Positions 17,125-23,572 of a stretch of 27,440 nucleotides of DNA are shown here, one piece after another. Within the stretch, counting starts at the first letter, position 1. Every line of letters begins with the position of its first letter. The DNA is taken from the IMG/VR virus record IMGVR_UViG_3300034374_005944, positions 1 to 27,440 of that record; one strand, given 5' to 3'. The notes under the pieces are model-generated. The model saw only the letters and a list, made by a program, of their open reading frames with translations, was not told the origin of the DNA and did no database searches. The DNA comes from a virus. The position numbers and the translations under genes were made by a program.

Positions 17125-17777
17125 TGGCATTAGTAGAGGGAAATAGAACAACAGATGTAAGAGTACCTGCAGGTAGCAGCTATTCATTTTCGCATAACCA
17201 AAATGTTGGTTCTGATGGTTGTTTGGTGGTTATTGTTGCTGCTCCTGCAGTATCAACAACTGGGGTTACTTATGGAGGTCAGGCAATGACCAATAAAAGA
17301 AATGAATCAACTTCTTATAGTACTAATTGGACAGTATGGGAATTAAAAAACCCTCCAACGGGTACTAATACAGTTGCGGTAACTTTAAGCGGTGGAAGTT
17401 GGAACAGTACATCAACAGCTTGTTATTCTTTTACGGGTTCAAATGGAGTTGGTAATACGGCTTACAATGGTACTCAAAGTAATCCATCAACTACAAGCCT
17501 TACAATATCTGCTAACAGTATGATATTAGGCTCGTGTATTGGAGGTAACGGTACTGCTGCATATATCGAGATTCCACAAGGCACAAGTAGACCTGTTGAC
17601 TGGAATCATAATATTAATAACTTTACATGGGGAGGTATTTCTCCAAGTTTAACGGCAGGAATTAAAACGATTGAGGGAGGTTCAACGGCAACAAGTAATA
17701 TATTAGGGATTGAGGTAACTGAATTGGCGGCTCCAAGTGGTGGAAGCTCTGGAAGTTGGTTTATGATTTTTGAATAA
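17124..17777 (+). CDS. Beta-sandwich adhesin-like tail protein
   Basis: A 217-residue protein, Ser/Thr/Gly/Asn-rich and almost all beta. The features AAPAVSTTGVTYGGQAMTNK, VWELKNPPTGTNTVAVTLSGG and ACYSFTGSNGVG fit a small secreted-type beta-sandwich that occurs in phage tail proteins and bacterial surface proteins. A Gly/Ser linker (PSGGSSGS) precedes a short hydrophobic C-terminus (WFMIFE). No N-terminal signal peptide, consistent with a virion component rather than a secreted protein. It probably contributes to host attachment next to the fibre. Confident as a gene; role inferred from composition and position. Confidence 0.6.
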   Translation: MALVEGNRTTDVRVPAGSSYSFSHNQNVGSDGCLVVIVAAPAVSTTGVTYGGQAMTNKRNESTSYSTNWTVWELKNPPTGTNTVAVTLSGGSWNSTSTACYSFTGSNGVGNTAYNGTQSNPSTTSLTISANSMILGSCIGGNGTAAYIEIPQGTSRPVDWNHNINNFTWGGISPSLTAGIKTIEGGSTATSNILGIEVTELAAPSGGSSGSWFMIFE

Positions 17778-17794
17778 TTAAATAAATAAGTAAA

Positions 17795-18145
17795 ATGGCA
17801 ATTAAAGTATTAAAGAAAGTAAATGGAATAACTGCAGATGTGAATATAACTGCAGATGCTTGTTATATCTTTTTAGATGTATCAACGGCAAGGTTATTAA
17901 CTGAGGGAGTAATTGATATTGATTACTCGTGCAGAATAGCAAAGGAGGATAGAGATAATGTAAATCTTAAACCGTTCAAGTTATTAAAAGAGGATGGAAC
18001 AAGAGTTATTAATATCATGGGATTTACTCCTACTACAGTAATTACTCAGGATAACTATGCAGAGCAATGTAAAATTGCATTTGTGCAAGAGTTCGGATGG
18101 GCTGAGGCAGATGTAACTATTGAGGATGAAATTGCAGAAATTTAA
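17795..18145 (+). CDS. Hypothetical tail-region protein
   Basis: A 116-residue protein with beta strands in the first half (MAIKVLKKVNGITADVNITADACYIFLDVSTARL) and mixed structure later (YAEQCKIAFVQEFGWAEADVTIEDEIAEI). Its leader, TTAAATAAATAAGTAAAATG, closely resembles that of the following small gene. I see no catalytic or membrane features. It lies between adhesin-type genes and the lysis genes and may be a minor virion protein. Codon use is that of the structural block. Confidence 0.55.
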   Translation: MAIKVLKKVNGITADVNITADACYIFLDVSTARLLTEGVIDIDYSCRIAKEDRDNVNLKPFKLLKEDGTRVINIMGFTPTTVITQDNYAEQCKIAFVQEFGWAEADVTIEDEIAEI

Positions 18146-18181
18146 CTATTTTAGGAAAATAAACATCTTAAATAAATAAAA

Positions 18182-18361
18182 ATGGAAGAAAACCAATTGA
18201 CACAGGAGCAGCAAGCATTAACATTGATTGTTAAAACTTTAGATCATTGCGTAACTAAAGGAGCGTTAAACAGAGTGGATGTATTGAATTATCATGCAGC
18301 TATTCAGATTTTAGAAAAAGCATTATTTGCTGAGGCTCCAGAATTAACTGTTGAGGAGTAA
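18182..18361 (+). CDS. Small acidic hypothetical protein
   Basis: A 59-residue protein from ATG 18182 to TAA 18359-18361. Two helices are predicted: ENQLTQEQQALTLIVKTLDHC and VDVLNYHAAIQILEKALFAE, with an acidic end (LTVEE). It fills the space between two longer genes, its codon use fits the block, and its A/T-rich leader (TTAAATAAATAAAAATG) repeats that of the gene before it. A small virion or chaperone protein is possible. The stop is a tandem TAATAA just before the next ATG at 18365. Confidence 0.6.
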   Translation: MEENQLTQEQQALTLIVKTLDHCVTKGALNRVDVLNYHAAIQILEKALFAEAPELTVEE

Positions 18362-18364
18362 TAA

Positions 18365-19240
18365 ATGAGTGATTGTACTACCATAGAAGAAAGAATCCAG
18401 GCAGCGTATAAGGCTATTAAATTACCTGTTGCAAAGGTAACTAATGAGTTTAGTGAGCCATTTCGATGTTGTGATGAAAAGCAGTTAGTTTTAGCTCACA
18501 CAACGGAAACGGAAAGTTACAAGAATGATGTAACAAGTGCATGGATTAAGCTGAGTGGTATTGCAGATACAGTTAATTTTAATCTTACTAAAAATGGGGC
18601 TGCAACTATGTATGCCCCGTTTAATACTGCTTTTGTTAGGGAGCCATTTGCTTGGTATGTAACCATTAATTGGAGGGATGTATTGGCATCTGATGGGATT
18701 GGTTGTTATAAGTTAGTGTTAGAATATTCAATTGGGGGTATTCCTGGTACTCTTACATGGGGTATTTATGACTTAAAAGAATACAGTTTAACGACTGCAA
18801 AGTATACTGCAAGGTTAAAAGCAAAATTTAATCTTAAGCATGAGATTGAGGGGATTGATTTCACAGATTCCAATGTTGTTGATACATTAAGATTCAATGG
18901 ATTTATAGGAGATAGGCAGCCTAATATGGAGATTGATAACTTGGTTTACCAGGATAGGACCATTAAAACGGTTGTTAGAGAAAACCTTAATACATGGCAG
19001 ATTAAAACAGATCCTTATACTAATTCAATTATTGATTTAATGACTGATTTATATCTGCTTAGTGAGAATGAGTTATTTATATCTGATTACAATCAGTTTA
19101 ACCATACGCATGAAATATTGGACCTGCCTGTAATTGTGCAGGAGAGTCCAGAGATTGATTACTTAGAGCAATACCAAAGAAAGGCCGTATTAACTTGTGT
19201 TGTTGGGGATAGGGTTGTAAACAAGAGAACATACTATTAA
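18365..19240 (+). CDS. Hypothetical tail-associated protein
   Basis: A 291-residue protein with a helical N-terminus (TIEERIQAAYKAIKLPV) followed by mostly beta structure: AWYVTINWRDVLASDGIGCYKLVLEY, GTLTWGIYDLKEYSL, FNLKHEIEGIDF. A central DRQPNMEIDNLVYQDRTIKTV and a conserved-looking C-terminus (KAVLTCVVGDRVVNKRTYY) are visible. It has several Cys residues but no classical metal motif. I have the impression of a structural family common in Bacteroidota phages but cannot name it. Likely a baseplate or tip component. Confidence 0.5.
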   Translation: MSDCTTIEERIQAAYKAIKLPVAKVTNEFSEPFRCCDEKQLVLAHTTETESYKNDVTSAWIKLSGIADTVNFNLTKNGAATMYAPFNTAFVREPFAWYVTINWRDVLASDGIGCYKLVLEYSIGGIPGTLTWGIYDLKEYSLTTAKYTARLKAKFNLKHEIEGIDFTDSNVVDTLRFNGFIGDRQPNMEIDNLVYQDRTIKTVVRENLNTWQIKTDPYTNSIIDLMTDLYLLSENELFISDYNQFNHTHEILDLPVIVQESPEIDYLEQYQRKAVLTCVVGDRVVNKRTYY

Positions 19241-19251
19241 AATATTGAGGG

Positions 19252-19554
19252 ATGAAAATTGAAGTTATTGGAAATTATATAATCATTACAAGAGATATTG
19301 CAGGAGTTACAAAGACTTTTGAGTATCCATTGAGCTGCAGTTTTTATTTCACAAGGTTTGGAGCTGGTGGATTAGAGAGCATTGAAATAGTAAATACTAT
19401 TAGTGATGGTAAAACATTTGTTTCAATTTCCGATATAAATTCAGGCCTGATATTAGATGCAGATAACTTGCCTTATACGTTACAAGGCCTATTAACTTTG
19501 GTGCAGGATAATACAGGAGCATTCATTGGTAGCAACGTAAAATTAACAGCGTAA
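19252..19554 (+). CDS. Hypothetical beta-rich protein before the lysis genes
   Basis: A 100-residue protein with alternating strands (MKIEVIGNYIIITRDIAGVTKTFEYPLSCSFYF and SDGKTFVSISDINSGLILD). It shares the last base of its TAA with the next ATG (TAATG). No signal peptide or TM segment. Possibly the last virion gene before lysis. Family not recognised. Confidence 0.5.
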   Translation: MKIEVIGNYIIITRDIAGVTKTFEYPLSCSFYFTRFGAGGLESIEIVNTISDGKTFVSISDINSGLILDADNLPYTLQGLLTLVQDNTGAFIGSNVKLTA

Positions 19555-19844
19555 TGGAAATAAATCTACTAACATTAGCAGGAGTTATAATGTCAATCTT
19601 ACTTGGTATTATTGGCTTTTTTTTGACAAGGTTAATCAATGATGTTAGGCGTTGCAGTATTGAGACAGGTAAGAATAAGGGGAGGATTGATTTAATTGCC
19701 AAGCAGCAGGAGAATGATGTTAAAAGGATTGAGCATACTACTCAGTTGGAGCTCCAGGCATTGACAAAGAATGTCAATCAGTTATCATCCAATGTACAAG
19801 AGTTGGTTGTTATATTAGCTCAGAATGGGATTAAACAAAAATGA
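19554..19844 (+). CDS. Membrane-anchored coiled-coil protein, lysis-associated
   Basis: A 96-residue protein with one N-terminal TM helix (about residues 6-25, LTLAGVIMSILLGIIGFFLT), a basic stop-transfer patch, and a long polar helix with heptad spacing (KRIEHTTQLELQALTKNVNQL). It lies immediately upstream of the holin candidate and overlaps it as ATGA. The architecture resembles XhlA-type or accessory lysis proteins; a holin partner or antiholin is possible. The TM and coiled coil are read directly; the role is inferred from the cassette. Confidence 0.6.
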   Translation: MEINLLTLAGVIMSILLGIIGFFLTRLINDVRRCSIETGKNKGRIDLIAKQQENDVKRIEHTTQLELQALTKNVNQLSSNVQELVVILAQNGIKQK

Positions 19845-20050
19845 AAGTTTGGCAATACATAAGAAAGCTAATAAGCAAAAATACAAGCGAGTCCAGCAAG
19901 AGATTCATTGCTTTATTTACTATTTTATTAGTGGCTTATGCAACATTGAGATATACAACAATTGATAACCTGGAGATTGTATTAGGGGAGTTATTGAGCT
20001 TTATTTTAGTATTATTCGGTGAAGCAGTATGGGAAAGTACAAGAAAATAG
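19841..20050 (+). CDS. Holin candidate with two transmembrane helices
   Basis: A 69-residue protein. After a basic, polar N-terminus (RKLISKNTSESSKR) there are two hydrophobic helices, about residues 21-38 (RFIALFTILLVAYATLRY) and 46-64 (LEIVLGELLSFILVLFGEA), and a short charged tail. This fits a class II holin with both ends in the cytoplasm. It would make inner-membrane lesions at the lysis time, releasing the endolysin encoded two genes downstream. It overlaps the spanin candidate by 22 bases and the previous gene by 4. Acidic residues inside the second helix are somewhat unusual. Confidence 0.65.
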   Translation: MKVWQYIRKLISKNTSESSKRFIALFTILLVAYATLRYTTIDNLEIVLGELLSFILVLFGEAVWESTRK

Positions 20051-20484
20051 CATTTTTTTTATCATTGGTTTTATTATCATCCTGCAGTCCGATAAAGAGA
20101 CATGCCAGGTTGGTTAAAAAGTACCCATTTGTACACAAAACAGATACGGTTGTTTTAGTGGATACTTTAAGCATAATAGTGCCAAAGGTACAACATGATA
20201 CAGTTATGCTCTTAGATAGCTTTATAATAGCCTTAAAAGATACAATAACAATTGAAAAGGACAGGCTAAAAGTACAAATACATCAAGTTCATGATTCTAT
20301 TTTTATTGATGCTAAATGCGATACGGTTTACCTGGATAAGGTTATTGAGGTAAAAGTGCCTGTAAAGTATTATGAGAGTTGTGATGAATTGACTTTTAAG
20401 GATTATTTAAAGTACGGAGGCATTTCCCTGCTTATATTAGTTTTAATTTTATCATTGGATAAGATTATTAAACTTTTCAAATGA
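20029..20484 (+). CDS. Putative unimolecular spanin (lipoprotein with C-terminal TM)
   Basis: A 151-residue protein with a type II signal: basic MGKYKK, hydrophobic IAFFLSLVLL, and lipobox LSSC with Cys19 as lipidation site. The central periplasmic part (20-125) is rich in beta-prone Val/Asp/Thr (KTDTVVLVDTLSIIVPKVQ, HDTVMLLDSFII). The C-terminus has a TM helix at about 128-148 (GGISLLILVLILSLDKII) and a basic end. An outer-membrane lipid anchor plus an inner-membrane helix in one chain is the defining architecture of u-spanins such as T1 gp11, which fuse the two membranes in the last lysis step. Position between holin and endolysin candidates supports this. An embedded lipoprotein of other function is the alternative. 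Confidence 0.7.
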   Translation: MGKYKKIAFFLSLVLLSSCSPIKRHARLVKKYPFVHKTDTVVLVDTLSIIVPKVQHDTVMLLDSFIIALKDTITIEKDRLKVQIHQVHDSIFIDAKCDTVYLDKVIEVKVPVKYYESCDELTFKDYLKYGGISLLILVLILSLDKIIKLFK

Positions 20485-21098
20485 GTACAAAAGTAAGATC
20501 ATATACGGATAAGGAGTTATTGGATAGGGTAAAGGAATTACCAAACTTTAAGAATATACCTAAACAAAGGTGGATATTGGGAGTTAGGTCCAATGAGGAT
20601 GTATTTAATAGCTATGATGATAAGTTTTATGAGTTTGAGGGGGAGAAGTTTATCCGAGTTCTAACGGGTACAACTAACGCAGGGAGCGGAGTTTTAAGGG
20701 GTGGATTCCTTAAGTATAATAAAAGAGGGGTTGCAGTATTAAAAGCAGATGAATGGTATTATAATGTGTGGAGCTATGGCCTGCATAGAGGTAAGATGCC
20801 TGCATTAATACAGAATGGCCGTAGGGTAAAGGTATACCGAGATGGCAATAAGAATACAAAGATTGAGCAGATTGGAGAGCCTGAGCTTGGATGGTTCGGT
20901 ATTAATTACCATACTAATACATATGATTTTAGTTTGGCTAATTTAAAGGTTGTTAAATGGGCCATTGGTTATTGGTCAGCAGGTTGTCAGGTAATTAATG
21001 ATAGAAAAAAGTACATTGATCAGATTGAGTATTACAAAAAAGCATTTCAGAGTGGAGAGCAGATTATGGTTACTTTCTGTTTAATCAATGAGTTTTAA
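20481..21098 (+). CDS. Endolysin candidate with YkuD-like active-site signature
   Basis: A 205-residue protein without signal peptide, needing a holin for export. The C-terminal half contains GINYHTNTYDF (His144) and, 22 residues later, YWSAGCQV (Ser166, Gly168, Cys169). This resembles the His...[S/T]xGC catalytic signature of L,D-transpeptidase/YkuD-type folds, in which the Cys acts on peptidoglycan stem peptides. Residues 100-125 (GLHRGKMPALIQNGRRVKVYRD) also have family flavour. The start overlaps the spanin candidate stop as ATGA and a strong terminator follows the stop by about 44 bases. Peptidoglycan cleavage is inferred from cassette position and motif; carboxypeptidase activity is an alternative. 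Confidence 0.65.
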   Translation: MSTKVRSYTDKELLDRVKELPNFKNIPKQRWILGVRSNEDVFNSYDDKFYEFEGEKFIRVLTGTTNAGSGVLRGGFLKYNKRGVAVLKADEWYYNVWSYGLHRGKMPALIQNGRRVKVYRDGNKNTKIEQIGEPELGWFGINYHTNTYDFSLANLKVVKWAIGYWSAGCQVINDRKKYIDQIEYYKKAFQSGEQIMVTFCLINEF

Positions 21099-21141
21099 AA
21101 TAGGTTTTCTTGATTTCTTCCATTGGTTATCAAGGTGTGTG

Positions 21142-21171
21142 GGGAGTGGCTTTTAGTTGCTCCCTTTTTTT
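21142..21171 (+). terminator. Rho-independent terminator closing the structural/lysis operon
   Basis: GGGAGTGGC (21142-21150) pairs with GTTGCTCCC (21156-21164) over nine positions, three of them G.U or U.G, around loop TTTTA. Seven T's follow (21165-21171) and a further T-rich run lies downstream. It sits 44 bases after the endolysin stop and upstream of the promoter of the next operon, so it separates late from early genes. Confidence 0.85.
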
Positions 21172-21197
21172 ATTTTAATTTTTTTTTGCTTTGATAG

Positions 21198-21227
21198 TTT
21201 GATATAGAAAATTATTTTATATATTTG
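21198..21227 (+). promoter_or_regulatory. Bacteroidota-type promoter of the early/replication operon
   Basis: TTTG at 21198-21201 (-33 element), an 18-base spacer, and TATATTTG at 21220-21227, an exact match to TAnnTTTG (-7 element). The expected start site at about 21232 gives a leader of about 22 bases to the ATG at 21254. The leader is A-rich with no Shine-Dalgarno sequence. Both elements and their spacing match the known consensus, and it lies directly after the late terminator. Confidence 0.8.
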
Positions 21228-21253
21228 GGTATAACTTTAAAAACATAACAATC

Positions 21254-21544
21254 ATGAGTTACTTAGAACTTCAAATTTTGAAAAAGGCTGAGAGCAGCTT
21301 TGCAGAAAACCCAGAGGCCAAAAGATTGGCAGTATTAGATATCTTAACAGACCTTGCATGGGAAATGTCAACGGTAAAAAAGATAATTGCAACGATTAAG
21401 GAGGATATTGTTAATTACTCGTATGGAACATTTGAGCATTATGTTAAGATCCGCAAAAAGGCATTAATAGAAAGAGAGGCAGAATTAAAAAAACTGCAGG
21501 AGTCATTCAATGAAGCATTACAAATCTTAAACAAAAAATCATGA
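21254..21544 (+). CDS. First gene of the early operon, helical hypothetical protein
   Basis: A 96-residue, almost entirely helical, charged protein. It begins SYLELQILKKAESSFAENPEAKRL, has a middle ILTDLAWEMSTVKKIIATIKEDIV segment, and ends in a coiled-coil-like KKALIEREAELKKLQESF. It is the promoter-proximal gene. Overlap with the next ATG is four bases (ATGA). No known domain is visible. Being first in the early operon, a regulatory or host-takeover role is possible but unsupported. Confidence 0.6.
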   Translation: MSYLELQILKKAESSFAENPEAKRLAVLDILTDLAWEMSTVKKIIATIKEDIVNYSYGTFEHYVKIRKKALIEREAELKKLQESFNEALQILNKKS

Positions 21545-21720
21545 AGCTATTTAGAAAATCAAGAGCAAAGAAAGTTGAGAAAACTTTACAGGATAATATT
21601 TTAGTGGGGCCTAAGGTCCTGGAGGATATTAAGAGATGGGAAACTCAGAAAAGTGATTTAATCATCCGTAGCAGCTTCAACAGAGAATTATATTATAAAC
21701 TATTAAGCCTTAAAAAATGA
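21541..21720 (+). CDS. Small basic hypothetical protein
   Basis: A 59-residue protein from ATG 21541 to TGA 21718-21720, overlapping both neighbours as ATGA. It is basic and helical: KLFRKSRAKKVEKTL, a central VGPKVLEDIKRWETQ, then SSFNRELYYKLLSL. The perfect tiling between adjacent genes and matching codon use support it as a real gene. Function unknown; a small nucleic-acid-binding or adaptor role is possible from its charge. Confidence 0.65.
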   Translation: MKLFRKSRAKKVEKTLQDNILVGPKVLEDIKRWETQKSDLIIRSSFNRELYYKLLSLKK

Positions 21721-22064
21721 TAGCAGGATTTGAAAACCAAACAGAGCCATTAAATGATTATGAGAGGGATGTATTACTCCCCGTAATAGTTCGAGGGCTA
21801 CAAACGAAATTAGGACGTAAAAAAGCCATAACTAATGCACAGATGATTGTAGCATTAAAAAATGCAGGGTATCATTCAGTAAATCAGCCGAGAATTAGAA
21901 AGATTATTAATTTCATAAGAATACAGGGATTGATAACTAATTTAATTGCCTCTAATAATGGTTATTGGATAGAGACTAATATTGATGAAAGGAGAAAATA
22001 TGTACAAGGAGTTAAGGACAGAGCACAGTCCATGTTGGCATCATTAAAAAACATTGAAATATGA
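21717..22064 (+). CDS. Winged-helix-like DNA-binding protein
   Basis: A 115-residue protein. The segment from about 36 to 92 reads as a winged helix: a first helix (NAQMIVALKNAG), a turn (YHSVNQ), a recognition helix (PRIRKIINFIRIQGLI), and a wing ending ASNNGYWIETN. It is followed by a basic helix (RRKYVQGVKDRAQ). Position third in the early operon suggests a transcriptional regulator or replication accessory. Start and stop are coupled to neighbours by ATGA overlaps. Confidence 0.6.
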   Translation: MIAGFENQTEPLNDYERDVLLPVIVRGLQTKLGRKKAITNAQMIVALKNAGYHSVNQPRIRKIINFIRIQGLITNLIASNNGYWIETNIDERRKYVQGVKDRAQSMLASLKNIEI

Positions 22065-22468
22065 AAAGGATTGAAGAAATTATCGAAGAATTAGCAGGAA
22101 ATTTAAAACTTAAATTATTGAATGGCGATTATAAGATTCTGCAAATTAAAAAGTATGAAAACAAAATTGAGGTTGATGGATTTGTTTTACATCTTCATGC
22201 CGATGTATCATACCCTGAACATGCATTTGGTATTTATGCCGGTTCAATTTTAGATACAAGGTTTTATAATTCTGACATAATGAAAGGAAAAAACAGAATA
22301 AAAATTGAAAAATTTTTTGATTTAGATTCTGAAACTTTACGTATGGATGCTTGGAAAGTTTGGAAGAAAAAGGAAAAAGAATACATGGAATTAAAAGGTA
22401 AAAGAGATAAGCAAAAGAAAATTAATGCGCTTAGAAAAGAATTAGAAGAACTTGAAAAAGATAATTGA
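22061..22468 (+). CDS. Hypothetical protein with GAA-biased codons
   Basis: A 135-residue protein. The N-terminal half has strands and short helices (IEEIIEELAGNLKLKLL, ILQIKKYENKIEVDGFVLHLHADVSYPEHAFGIYAG). The C-terminal third is a charged coiled coil (KKEKEYMELKGKRDKQKKI, LRKELEELEK). Glu is encoded by GAA almost every time (about 18 of 19 by eye), unlike the GAG-rich structural genes. It begins a block (22061-23370) of similar composition and may have been acquired together with it. Family not recognised. Confidence 0.6.
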   Translation: MKRIEEIIEELAGNLKLKLLNGDYKILQIKKYENKIEVDGFVLHLHADVSYPEHAFGIYAGSILDTRFYNSDIMKGKNRIKIEKFFDLDSETLRMDAWKVWKKKEKEYMELKGKRDKQKKINALRKELEELEKDN

Positions 22469-22470
22469 TT

Positions 22471-22707
22471 ATGACAGCAAAAAAATTTTTAGAAACTTTT
22501 TATGAAGAGCCATTACATATTGCAGATATTTTTGAAATGGAGGAAGTAGTTAATGTTATGGAAAGATATGCGTCTATGAAAATAGACGCTTATAAAGAAT
22601 GCTTTGAGCAATTTATTCCGATTGATAAATGGGATGAAGCTACAAGGTTTTTAAGTACCTATAAAGATGGATTAGCAGAGGATTTTGAAAAAAAAGAAAG
22701 ATTATGA
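22471..22707 (+). CDS. Small acidic hypothetical protein
   Basis: A 78-residue acidic, helical protein. I start it at ATG 22471, two bases after the upstream TGA, rather than at an in-frame TTG six bases earlier. Segments: TAKKFLETFYEEPLHIADIFEMEEVVNVMERYASM and KECFEQFIPIDKWDEATRFL. Stop overlaps the next start as ATGA. It belongs to the GAA-rich block. No family or function recognised; it could be an inhibitor or adaptor typical of early phage cargo. Confidence 0.55.
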   Translation: MTAKKFLETFYEEPLHIADIFEMEEVVNVMERYASMKIDAYKECFEQFIPIDKWDEATRFLSTYKDGLAEDFEKKERL

Positions 22708-22919
22708 CAAAAATTAATTATTTCAGAGAAGAATTAGCGGCTTTATTATCTAAATATGACGCTGAATTAAGTATTGATGATAATGGTAACTTTATAGAAG
22801 TGTATTTCTATGAAGAAAAGAAAACTTATAACATTTGTAAATCAATACCAGATTTAAAAAAAGAGAGTATTAATAGAATGGATTTAATTGCATCAGTAGA
22901 ATGTGGTAAAAAAGATTAA
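22704..22919 (+). CDS. Small hypothetical protein
   Basis: A 71-residue protein with an N-terminal helix (YFREELAALLSKYDAEL), a short beta hairpin (DDNGNFIEVYFYEEKKTYNI) and a final helix containing DLKKESINRMDL. It is ATGA-coupled to its upstream neighbour and ends two bases before the next ATG. Codon use is of the GAA-rich type. Family not recognised. Confidence 0.55.
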   Translation: MTKINYFREELAALLSKYDAELSIDDNGNFIEVYFYEEKKTYNICKSIPDLKKESINRMDLIASVECGKKD

Positions 22920-22921
22920 TT

Positions 22922-23158
22922 ATGACACAAAAAGAGAAAGCAGAAAGTTTAGTAAACCAATATAGAATGGTTTTAATGGATGAGGATACTGAATGCGGTA
23001 ATGAGATACTTTGTACTTCAATAGCGATTAAGAATGCATTAATTTCAGTTGATGAGATTATAAAAGAATTATCAACTATTCATTGTTGTGGTGAAAATGA
23101 TATTAATGATTCAATACAATACTATAAAGAAGTTAAACAAGAATTAGAAAAGTTATGA
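22922..23158 (+). CDS. Small protein, first of a tandem paralogous pair
   Basis: A 78-residue protein. It shares the frame 'M-T-[QT]-[KP]KEKA.SL...' at its start, '[A/C]..I.VDEI' in the middle and 'YYKEVKQELEKL' at its end with the next gene, so the two are tandem paralogues. The middle also holds Cys residues (DTECGNEILCTS, IHCCGEND) absent from the sister. I associate this small family with Bacteroidota phages and prophages; its function is unknown. Overlap with the next gene is ATGA. It belongs to the GAA-rich block. Confidence 0.6.
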   Translation: MTQKEKAESLVNQYRMVLMDEDTECGNEILCTSIAIKNALISVDEIIKELSTIHCCGENDINDSIQYYKEVKQELEKL

Positions 23159-23370
23159 AAACACCAAAAGAGAAAGCATTGTCATTACTTGACAAAATGG
23201 AAACACAAACATATTCGTATCAAGAATATGCAGGATCAAACCCAAGTACCGCTGAAATTGGCTATGAAGCAGGAAAGAAATGTGCATTGATTTTAGTTGA
23301 TGAAATTCTTATATATACAAATTACTCCCCATATTGGTTAGAAGTTAAAAAAGAATTGGAAAAGTTATAA
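23155..23370 (+). CDS. Small protein, second of a tandem paralogous pair
   Basis: A 71-residue protein that matches its upstream neighbour in order: TPKEKALSLLDKM near the start, GKKCALILVDEIL in the middle and YWLEVKKELEKL at the end. Its central segment (TQTYSYQEYAGSNPSTAEIGYE) differs and is more aromatic. Retention of both copies with a divergent middle suggests different targets. Glu codons are almost all GAA. Start overlaps the previous stop as ATGA. Function unknown. Confidence 0.6.
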   Translation: MKTPKEKALSLLDKMETQTYSYQEYAGSNPSTAEIGYEAGKKCALILVDEILIYTNYSPYWLEVKKELEKL

Positions 23371-23384
23371 AAACATATCATAAT

Positions 23385-23549
23385 ATGAGATACGCAAAAA
23401 AAATACTATTGGATGAGCTTAGAGTTATCCAAAACGCAATTAAGCATAGTGATTGGAGCCAGTATAAAGAGGCATTGAAAGTAAGAGAGGAAAAATGTAG
23501 GGATCTGGAGAGGGCAATAAAATTGATTGAGGAAAAAGAAAGTAATTGA
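23385..23549 (+). CDS. Small charged coiled-coil-like protein
   Basis: A 54-residue protein from ATG 23385 to TGA 23547-23549. It is nearly all helix (KKILLDELRVIQNAIKH, WSQYKEALKVREEKCRDL, ERAIKLIEEKESN). Here GAG outnumbers GAA, so it marks the return to the usual codon style after the GAA-rich block. No family recognised. Confidence 0.5.
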   Translation: MRYAKKILLDELRVIQNAIKHSDWSQYKEALKVREEKCRDLERAIKLIEEKESN

Positions 23550-23560
23550 AAATTTTAAAG

Positions 23561-23568
23561 TATATTTG
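23561..23568 (+). promoter_or_regulatory. TATATTTG -7 element abutting a start codon
   Basis: An exact TAnnTTTG match ends five bases before ATG 23573, so a transcript from it would begin at or near the start codon and be leaderless. The nearest TTG (23546-23548) is only 12 bases upstream, too close for the consensus. It may be chance in AT-rich DNA. Confidence 0.3.
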
Positions 23569-23572
23569 TAAT

